This document shows positions 23,420-27,803 of a DNA stretch of 27,803 bases, in pieces. The DNA comes from a virus. Made by a program: the position numbers and the translations under genes. Under the pieces are notes generated by a model. That model saw only the letters and a program-made list of their open reading frames with translations, made no database searches and was not told where the DNA came from. Numbering within the stretch: position 1 is the stretch's first letter; each line of letters starts with the position of its first letter. The stretch is from positions 1 to 27,803 of IMG/VR virus record IMGVR_UViG_3300024490_000007; one strand, written 5' to 3'.

Positions 23420-23643
23420 AGCTCGCCATCCTCTAGCCCGACCAGACGCCGGGCAGTCAACCGCGCCTCAAACTCATCGGACGCCCCGCAGTCGCACGGA
23501 CAATCGGCGCGAGTCTCACACCACTGCGCGTGGGGGCCTACTGCCCAATGCCGAATGACTTCGCGCAATCGGCGCAACCGGTCAAGCTCGGGCCAAGTCT
23601 CCACGGCCTCACGCAGCGCGGCGCAGTCAAGCGGCTTGCCCAT
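23416..23643 (-). CDS. Small Cys-rich NEAR-family-like paralog 1
   Basis: A protein of 75 residues. It contains LREAVETWPELDRLRRLR, QWCETRADCPCDCG and a C-terminal ARRLVGLEDG. ATG 23643 is set by GGAGG with six-base spacing; a longer frame upstream has no support. The protein closely resembles the product of 26937-27161: the core LREAVETWPELDRLRRLR is identical and the CxCG and LVGL elements are shared. A shorter relative lies immediately upstream at 23627-23821. The Cys residues could bind a metal. Function unknown. Confidence 0.7.
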   Translation of the reverse strand: MGKPLDCAALREAVETWPELDRLRRLREVIRHWAVGPHAQWCETRADCPCDCGASDEFEARLTARRLVGLEDGEL

Positions 23644-23821
23644 CGCGGACCTCCAGACCGAGCAACCGCCGGGCCTCGTCGCGAGCTTCGTTGTGGTCGG
23701 TGGCTCCGCAGTAGCACCAGACCTCCGCACCAGGCTGCGGCGCGCACCCGTAGGCGTGCTTGATGGGTAGCCAGTCGGCGACGAGCTGTCGGAGCGTTGC
23801 AGTATCAATCTTGGGTTCCAT
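23627..23821 (-). CDS. Small Cys-rich paralog 2
   Basis: A protein of 64 residues beginning at ATG 23821, behind AGGAGA. It contains TLRQLVADW, GAEVWCYCGATDHNEARDEA and RRLLGLE, matching the WC.CG, NEAR and LLGL features of the two related genes at 23416 and 26937. ATGs at 23833 and 23842 are further from a good ribosome site. It overlaps both neighbours by 17 bases. The family is short, with one or two Cys pairs, and may bind metal. Function unknown. Confidence 0.65.
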   Translation of the reverse strand: MEPKIDTATLRQLVADWLPIKHAYGCAPQPGAEVWCYCGATDHNEARDEARRLLGLEVRDGQAA

Positions 23822-24626
23822 GTCTCTCCTCATCGTAAGCACTGCCGGTCGCCGCCGTTGCCACAGCGATAGGTGTACCGGCAGGCTCGCCCACCGTGGG
23901 CGAACTGATAAGGTCGAGCTGCACGGCTGGCGTGCGCTCGTCGAGCAGTGGCCGCACCGGGATTCGGGCGGTCGTCACGCGGTCAATGGCCTTGGCGTGC
24001 GTCTCGGCGTCGAGCTCCGCGCCGACGGCCTGTCGACCCTCCCACAGCGCAGCCAGCAGCGTCGTGCCGCCACCAGCGCAGGGGTCGCATACCAGGTCGC
24101 CGGGGCGGCTGTAATCGCGGACGATGGCGCGCATCAGGTCTAATGGCTTGGCACCCGCGACGGCGCCGTGTTTCTCGCAATGCGACATGTACGCGCCGGG
24201 CAGGCAGCCCCACGTCGCGAACTTGCGGGAGCGCGGACGGGCGACCATGAGCCACACAGTCCAGCTCGACGGGCCATCACCGACGAGACGTGGGCGCGGC
24301 TGGATGATCGGAATAGGCGCGAAGGAGTAGAGCCCCGCCGCGGCGTAGGCCTCCTGATAAACGGGCGCAAGGTCGTGCGATGTCATGGCGCAGATCCAGC
24401 CACGGCAGCAGCCAGCGGCCCAGCGTACAAAGGCGGCAACGTCGTCTGGTGTCCAGTGAGCATATCTCAATTGCCTACGCGCGCTCCTATCCGGCATCCT
24501 GTTTGACTCACGCAGTAAATGATTGACGCCATCATGCGTCCCGGCCCCATACGGCGGGTCCGTGATCACGGCATTGCAGCGGAAGCCGGGCCGGAAGGCC
24601 TCGCGGTAGTGGCCGAGGGTGATCAC
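23805..24626 (-). CDS. Beta-class DNA methyltransferase (N6-adenine/N4-cytosine)
   Basis: A protein of 273 residues with motif IV DPPY at residues 23-26 and motif I DPCAGGGTT at 181-189. The order IV before I defines the beta class. DPPY is most common among N6-adenine enzymes, but N4-cytosine is not excluded. A conserved-looking segment WTPDDVAAFVRWAAG lies between, and KPLDLM precedes motif I. GTG 24626 overlaps the RecT stop and removes an upstream stretch that is only the antisense of recT. No endonuclease partner is seen, so protection of phage DNA from host restriction or regulation is likely. Confidence 0.88.
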   Translation of the reverse strand: MITLGHYREAFRPGFRCNAVITDPPYGAGTHDGVNHLLRESNRMPDRSARRQLRYAHWTPDDVAAFVRWAAGCCRGWICAMTSHDLAPVYQEAYAAAGLYSFAPIPIIQPRPRLVGDGPSSWTVWLMVARPRSRKFATWGCLPGAYMSHCEKHGAVAGAKPLDLMRAIVRDYSRPGDLVCDPCAGGGTTLLAALWEGRQAVGAELDAETHAKAIDRVTTARIPVRPLLDERTPAVQLDLISSPTVGEPAGTPIAVATAATGSAYDEERHGTQD

Positions 24627-25414
24627 GGCTCGGCCTCGACAACGTCGGCCTCGACGGGCTTGCGGTCGGCAAGAAACGCGCGCCAACGCTCGGCGCCGGC
24701 ACCGTCCAGCCACCGTGACAGGGTCAAGCGGGCTTCGGCAGTCATGGCCGACGGCCGCGGCTTGCCCAGCGATTCGCAGAAGGCGGCGGCGTCGTCGTAG
24801 CTCCAGCCGTTTGCGCCAAGCCAAGCGCAGAAGGATACGCGGTCAGCGGCCCAGCTTGCGTGGTGCCCGTCGGCATCGACTGGCGCGGCAGTGGTTACGA
24901 CGGCTACCGGCGCTCCTTCCTCGTCGACGGCGGCGCCAAGCTCCTCGGGTGTGTAGATGACGCCGTGCAGTGCCTCAGAGCAGGCCATGCGGGCCACCTC
25001 CGTGATGGCGCGGGCGCGGAGCATCGCGGCGGGAAAGCTACGCCACACCGACTTGCCGGCGAGGCCTGCGGCCTTGGCGCGGTCGATGGTCCAGCTGACC
25101 TTAAAGCCGTCAAAGCTGGGATCGTCGGCGCGGATCACTTGGGCGTGCGCCTCGCGGTCGTCGCCCCACACGCGCAGCTTGTGGCCAGCTCGACGAACAA
25201 GCGCGGCGATGAGGTCGGCCGACGCGGTCGGCTTGCCTTCAATGACATGGATCGACGTGATCGCCGTCATCATGTCGACCTGAATCGAGCGGGCGTACTC
25301 CATTGCCCAGAGCAGGTTGGCTGGCTGCTTGCGGTACTGCTGCGGCAGCATGCTGCTGTCTGCCAGCGTTCGAGCCAAGGCGAGCTTATCGCCGACGGTT
25401 GCAAGATCTCCCAT
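24623..25414 (-). CDS. recT: RecT-like single-strand annealing protein
   Basis: A protein of 263 residues. The sequence SSMLPQQYRKQPANLL (about 20-35), EYARSIQ, HVIEGKPTASADLIAALVRR and the later MLRARAITEVARMACSEAL follow the pattern of RecT-like annealases in many phages. It would pair complementary single strands during recombination or replication. The C-terminal part (from about 170) is more variable. AGGTG precedes ATG 25414 and overlaps the RecE stop. The gene beside it encodes a RecE-like exonuclease, which supports the assignment. Confidence 0.82.
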   Translation of the reverse strand: MGDLATVGDKLALARTLADSSMLPQQYRKQPANLLWAMEYARSIQVDMMTAITSIHVIEGKPTASADLIAALVRRAGHKLRVWGDDREAHAQVIRADDPSFDGFKVSWTIDRAKAAGLAGKSVWRSFPAAMLRARAITEVARMACSEALHGVIYTPEELGAAVDEEGAPVAVVTTAAPVDADGHHASWAADRVSFCAWLGANGWSYDDAAAFCESLGKPRPSAMTAEARLTLSRWLDGAGAERWRAFLADRKPVEADVVEAEP

Positions 25415-25422
25415 GGTTCACC

Positions 25423-26181
25423 TCAAGCCCAACGTGGCGGTTTCAGTTTGCCGGTGCAGTTCGCAGCCAAGCCCGGCCAGTCGTCGAATTCGACGCACGC
25501 GGCGTAGGTGCGCACGGCCTTGTCCCACAGCACGGCGCCGAACTCAACGAAATCCGCGCCGGCCTCCATAAGGACGACGTCATGCGGTGCCGTGGACGAC
25601 ACAAAGACAAAGATCTTGGGCAGCTCCTTGCCCGTCAGCACGCGCGCCGCTTCGATATAGGCCGCGGCGCTGATGTGATAGCCGAACTGCCACGCCGCGC
25701 GCTGTAGTCCGTCCTCGTCGTCGGCCGAGGTCGTCTTAAGATCGATAATGGCCTGATCCGTGACGCAATCGAGCTTGGCCTTGCAGGGCACGCCGTCGCG
25801 CTCCCACAACACCGGGACTTCGAATCGACCACCGGTCATCAGGTCGCCGGCGCCAGACTGCTCGACCGCGTAGGCCATGGCGTGGGCTTTGTCCATGTCC
25901 GCGGACGACACGCCGATCTTGCCAGCGTTGTCCGCGGCCCACTGCTCGGCCGCAAACTTGCCGTCCTTGGTGCGACGGTCGAAGGCCGGCATAACGGCGT
26001 AACGCTGGGCGAACTGTTGCGGCTCCAACACCAGGCAATGCAGCAGGGTGCCAAACTCCATCGCGGCGGTAGGCTTGGCGGGGTGCTCGCGCTCCCAGCG
26101 ATACCGGGCCGGCGACTTAAGCAAGGTTTTGGCTCCGCTGGCGCTGAGGCGCGGAAGGGCGTGATATTCGCGGTCATCCAT
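25423..26181 (-). CDS. recE: RecE-like PD-(D/E)XK exonuclease
   Basis: A protein of 252 residues with the signature of the DUF3799/RecE-type nuclease: SASGAKTLLKSPARYRWE (about 14-31), MEFGTLLHCLVLEPQQF, CKAKLDCVTD followed by IIDLKTTS (a D-x-K pair typical of the fold), and a Trp/Pro-rich end. It would resect 5' ends so that the annealase can bind. ATG 26181 is preferred over an in-frame GTG at 26187 because GGAGG stands six bases before it. It is paired with the RecT-like gene (8-base gap). Confidence 0.82.
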   Translation of the reverse strand: MDDREYHALPRLSASGAKTLLKSPARYRWEREHPAKPTAAMEFGTLLHCLVLEPQQFAQRYAVMPAFDRRTKDGKFAAEQWAADNAGKIGVSSADMDKAHAMAYAVEQSGAGDLMTGGRFEVPVLWERDGVPCKAKLDCVTDQAIIDLKTTSADDEDGLQRAAWQFGYHISAAAYIEAARVLTGKELPKIFVFVSSTAPHDVVLMEAGADFVEFGAVLWDKAVRTYAACVEFDDWPGLAANCTGKLKPPRWA

Positions 26182-26183
26182 GA

Positions 26184-26330
26184 TCACCCTCCGATGAGCA
26201 GGCAGAAGCCCACGATGACAGCCAGACCGATGATGACGGCCGCGGCGTTGATTACCTCAGCAATGAGCGACTCGCGTCGGGCGGCGGCCTCGGCGCGGCA
26301 GGTGATGCAGTAGCGCGGATCGTGGCGCAT
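26184..26330 (-). CDS. Small membrane protein
   Basis: A protein of 48 residues. Its N-terminus has a CxxC pair (RYCITCRAEAAARRES), then a transmembrane segment (VINAAAVIIGLAVIVGFCLLIG, about 26-47). ATG 26330 is preceded by a GGGGGA ribosome site. Its last codons contain the GGAGG of recE, and it ends just before the exonuclease start. The combination of Cys pair and membrane segment is notable but not diagnostic. Function unknown. Confidence 0.6.
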   Translation of the reverse strand: MRHDPRYCITCRAEAAARRESLIAEVINAAAVIIGLAVIVGFCLLIGG

Positions 26331-26332
26331 GG

Positions 26333-26608
26333 TTATTCCCCCTTGATCAAGAATTTGGCGAACATCGGGAAGCCGCGGCCGATGAGCACAGCGCAGACCC
26401 AGTTCCACACGGCCAGCCGCGCGGCGTCCTGCTGGCAGCTGATAATGAGGTCGGCAAACACGGGGCCGGGCATGCGCTGGTCGCGGTGGGCCTCGGCGCA
26501 CCAGGTCAGCGCGTCGGCGATGCGCCGGGCGGTCATCTTCTGCACTTCTACCGACCTGCGCGCCAGCTCGATTTGGCGGCCTTCTGTTTTGGGGTCGATG
26601 GGCAACAT
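26333..26608 (-). CDS. Hypothetical protein
   Basis: A protein of 91 residues with an N-terminal charged helix (RQIELARRSVEVQKMTARRIADAL), a Trp/Cys-containing middle (WCAEAHRDQRM) and a hydrophobic C-terminal segment (LAVWNWVCAVLIGRGF) that might associate with membranes. It starts behind GGAG in a leader that shares a 24-base element with the gene upstream. Function unknown. Confidence 0.55.
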   Translation of the reverse strand: MLPIDPKTEGRQIELARRSVEVQKMTARRIADALTWCAEAHRDQRMPGPVFADLIISCQQDAARLAVWNWVCAVLIGRGFPMFAKFLIKGE

Positions 26609-26613
26609 GTCTG

Positions 26614-26637
26614 TCTCCGTTGCGGCGTTGCGGGCCG
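26614..26637 (-). repeat. Repeated leader element, copy 1
   Basis: A 24-base element in the leader of the gene starting at 26608, identical at 23 of 24 positions to the one at 26834-26857 (exactly 220 bases apart). It includes the GGAGA ribosome site and a tandem TTGCGG pair on the plus strand. It may be a translation or operator control element. Confidence 0.7.
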
Positions 26638-26641
26638 TGGC

Positions 26642-26827
26642 TTAGACCTGTGCAATGCGGTAGGTGTCGAATTCTTCGCCGCCCCATCGGGCGATCTGCT
26701 CCAGCATGGCCTCGCGCGCCGCTTCACGCGATGAGTAGACGCCCAGCTTGGCGTCGACCCAGCGAGCTTTCTTCGTTCGCGATCCGGCGTTCATGTTGAA
26801 CTTCACGATGAACTTGGGGTACTTCAT
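26642..26827 (-). CDS. Small basic hypothetical protein
   Basis: A protein of 61 residues, basic at the N-terminus (YPKFIVKFNMNAGSRTKKAR), then WVDAKLGVYSSREAAREAML and a C-terminal strand. The layout, a beta pair then a helix, may be a small nucleic-acid-binding or regulatory fold but no family is recognised. It starts at ATG 26827 behind AAAGGAGA, is the first gene after the TTGACA promoter, and shares the leader element with the next gene. Confidence 0.6.
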   Translation of the reverse strand: MKYPKFIVKFNMNAGSRTKKARWVDAKLGVYSSREAAREAMLEQIARWGGEEFDTYRIAQV

Positions 26828-26833
26828 GGTGTG

Positions 26834-26857
26834 TCTCCTTTGCGGCGTTGCGGGCCG
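26834..26857 (-). repeat. Repeated leader element, copy 2
   Basis: Partner of the copy at 26614-26637, one mismatch in 24 bases, and also placed just before a ribosome-binding site and ATG. It lies in the 5' leader expected from the promoter at 26872-26900. Confidence 0.7.
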
Positions 26858-26871
26858 CTGTTGATGTGGCC

Positions 26872-26900
26872 AGCTTAGTGGGTGGCGGAAACGGTGTCAA
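26872..26900 (-). promoter_or_regulatory. Leftward promoter, TTGACA -35
   Basis: On the minus strand a perfect -35 TTGACA (26900-26895), a 17-base spacer and TAAGCT (26877-26872) as a moderate -10. Start would be near 26865, giving a short leader before ATG 26827. It lies in the largest intergenic gap of the leftward arm and probably drives the genes down to 21275. Confidence 0.65.
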
Positions 26901-26914
26901 CACTTTTCTTGAAG

Positions 26915-26937
26915 GGGCAGCAAAAAAAGTTTTGCCC
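26915..26937 (-). terminator. Possible hairpin after paralog 3
   Basis: GGGCA (26915-26919) can pair with TGCCC (26933-26937), with an A/T-rich loop; an alternative pairing of AAAA with TTTT is also possible. It touches the stop of the gene at 26937-27161. There is no clear U-tract after the stem on the minus strand, so terminator status is weak. Confidence 0.3.
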
Positions 26938-27161
26938 TATCCGTCCCGGTTCAGCCCGACCAACTCGCGCGCCATGCGGCGGGCCTCGTTCGCTTTGCCC
27001 CAGCCGCAATTGCAGTCGACGTCGGCGCGGGTCGCGCACCACTGCTCGTGGCTCCGCTCGGGCCACCAGAGGATGACAGCGCGCAGGCGGCGGAGGCGGT
27101 CAAGCTCGGGCCACGTCTCGACGGCTTCGCGCAGGGCTTCGCATGACATGGTTTTCTTCAC
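26937..27161 (-). CDS. Small Cys-rich paralog 3
   Basis: A protein of 74 residues beginning GTG 27161, overlapping the upstream stop (GTGA) and preceded by AAGGAGGTG. It contains LREAVETWPELDRLRRLR (identical to paralog 1), HEQWCATRADVDCNCGWG and NEARRMARELVGL. A 38-base DNA stretch is 34/38 identical to paralog 1 (23579-23616 versus 27097-27134), so the duplication is recent or the genes exchange sequence. Function unknown; metal binding by the Cys residues is possible. Confidence 0.7.
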   Translation of the reverse strand: MKKTMSCEALREAVETWPELDRLRRLRAVILWWPERSHEQWCATRADVDCNCGWGKANEARRMARELVGLNRDG

Positions 27162-27370
27162 GGCTGCACCTCCTTCCTAGGCAGCGTCCGCGGTCGACCG
27201 CCGGGGCCTCGCGACGGTCGCGACGGGTCAAGCTGGCGCAGGCGCTTGCGTAGGGACTTGAGCGCGGCCAACGTCATACCCAGCCGGTGAGCGGCCTCGG
27301 GCAGCGTGGCGCACTGGTCGCAGACGTGGTCGATCCACGCAACGTCGGCGGCGGTTCGGGCTGGTGTCAT
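27158..27370 (-). CDS. Small helix-turn-helix protein
   Basis: A protein of 70 residues. A helix-turn-helix is likely at about residues 22-44 (TLPEAAHRLGMTLAALKSLR), after a Trp/Cys region (DVAWIDHVCDQC), and the C-terminus is basic and Pro/Arg-rich. It may bind DNA and regulate early genes. ATG 27370 overlaps the upstream stop as ATGA. A longer frame running further upstream is an artefact of overlap with the next gene. Confidence 0.65.
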   Translation of the reverse strand: MTPARTAADVAWIDHVCDQCATLPEAAHRLGMTLAALKSLRKRLRQLDPSRPSRGPGGRPRTLPRKEVQP

Positions 27371-27600
27371 CGGATCTCCACGTCGCGCCGGTGTCGGCGG
27401 CAGAAGGTGCATCGCTGGCTGCGGCTGGCCCATCGGTGCGCGGGCAACTGGCACTCGATGACCTGCGCGCGGTACCAGGCCTGATAGTGTGCCATGCACA
27501 GGTTGCGCGCGAATCGCTTGCGGCCGCATTCGGTGCAGGCAGCCGTCGGCGGCAGGATGGTGGGGCGGCCTCGGGGTCGTGTTGAACGGTTGCGGATCAT
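27367..27600 (-). CDS. Small zinc-finger protein
   Basis: A protein of 77 residues, highly basic at the N-terminus. It has CTECGRKRFARNLCMAHYQ (Cys22, Cys25, Cys35, His38), a CxxC...CxxH finger, and a second CTFCRRH (Cys64, Cys67, His70). Small zinc fingers of this type are common in phages and may bind DNA or RNA. ATG 27600 has no ribosome-binding site and lies seven bases after a possible -10, so a leaderless message is possible. It is coupled to the HTH gene by ATGA. Confidence 0.7.
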   Translation of the reverse strand: MIRNRSTRPRGRPTILPPTAACTECGRKRFARNLCMAHYQAWYRAQVIECQLPAHRWASRSQRCTFCRRHRRDVEIR

Positions 27601-27607
27601 ACGGCCG

Positions 27608-27637
27608 ACGGTAGCGGAAAGCGGGGCGCGGCGTCAA
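27608..27637 (-). promoter_or_regulatory. Possible leftward promoter giving leaderless mRNA
   Basis: On the minus strand TTGACG (27637-27632), an 18-base spacer and TACCGT (27613-27608). The start point would fall at or near A of ATG 27600. The -10 is weak. Confidence 0.4.
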
Positions 27638-27803
27638 TAATTCACGTCGTCCGATTCCTCGTGGTCGGGCGCTAGGAGCTCGTGCGGACCGAGCGTTTCG
27701 GCGCCGGGCACTTGGTCGCGGGCGGCCAGCTCGCGCAGCCATGCGAGGTCGGCAAAGCGGATCACGGGTGGCGGCAGCGGCTGGTGGCAGTGTGGGCAGG
27801 TGG
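27634..27803 (-). CDS. Partial gene, C-terminal part, cut by window edge
   Basis: The last 55 residues of a leftward gene that enters at the right edge. Near the cut it has TCPHCHQPLPPP, one half of a zinc-ribbon-type Cys pair, then a helical stretch (DLAWLRELAARD) and an acidic tail ending DDVNY. Third codon positions are GC-rich, supporting real coding. The frame stays open to the edge, so the start and function lie outside the window. Confidence 0.6.
   Translation of the reverse strand, partial: TCPHCHQPLPPPVIRFADLAWLRELAARDQVPGAETLGPHELLAPDHEESDDVNY

Noticed and set aside
24627-24824. N-terminal extension of the beta-class methyltransferase
   Set aside because: The extra 66 residues are Arg-rich and lie wholly within recT in another frame; GTG 24626 forms the usual GTGA overlap.
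1-27803. Search for tRNA genes, CRISPR arrays, insertion sequences and an integrase
   Set aside because: None seen by reading both strands; no spaced direct repeats, no transposase or integrase motifs, and no cloverleaf-like segments were recognised. A tRNA scan would settle the RNA part.

Overview
This window is a tailed-phage (siphovirus-like) genome segment of high GC content, either a free phage or a prophage fragment. The basis is a continuous structural module in canonical order: terminase, portal, scaffold, capsid, connector, tail tube, frameshifted tail chaperone, tape measure, tail tip, lysis. I see no host genes, integrase, repressor, DNA polymerase, tRNA or CRISPR array. Genes are packed with ATGA, GTGA or TGATG stop/start overlaps and strong GGAGG ribosome-binding sites. 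The host cannot be named from sequence alone. Two small lipoproteins in the lysis region weakly suggest an outer membrane.

Rightward (late) arm, about 1-21291. 70-303 is a small unknown gene. It is followed by terS (300-923), terL (923-2302), portal (2342-3724), an unknown head or neck protein (3721-4368), scaffold (4370-4924), an unknown protein (4973-5383) and a Mu gpT-like major capsid protein (5398-6312). Next come connector and terminator candidates (6389-7659) and the tail tube (7671-9071). The tail chaperone pair 9111-9557 / 9542-9892 is joined by a textbook G GGA AAC -1 slippery site. The 901-residue tape measure (9889-12594) is followed by tail-tip and accessory proteins (12594-18185), small proteins and a LamG-like candidate adhesin (18826-19632). 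The lysis cassette holds a lipoprotein, a two-TM holin candidate, an M15 endolysin and a second lipoprotein. Four units in this arm share a promoter-like module, a -10-like hexamer 6-7 nt before GGAGG.

Leftward (probably early) arm, about 21275-27803, reads from right to left. It holds small zinc-finger and HTH proteins, a small Cys-rich paralog family, small unknown and membrane proteins, a RecE-like exonuclease with a RecT-like annealase, a beta-class DNA methyltransferase, more paralogs, a 43-residue zinc-ribbon protein, a C5-cytosine methyltransferase with a cysteine-rich insert, and a secreted or SAR-type lytic transglycosylase. A TTGACA promoter with 17-bp spacing at 26900-26872 fits this arm. 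The two arms converge at about 21275-21326 over a 17-bp coding overlap and a 9-bp GC hairpin. The gene at the right edge is cut by the window end.

Working model, an inference: the leftward arm protects the phage DNA by methylation and recombines it, while the rightward arm packages it, builds the virion and lyses the host. The best-supported unusual points are the frameshift site, the repeated promoter/SD module, the Cys-rich paralog family, the methyltransferase insert and the transglycosylase placed outside the lysis cassette.
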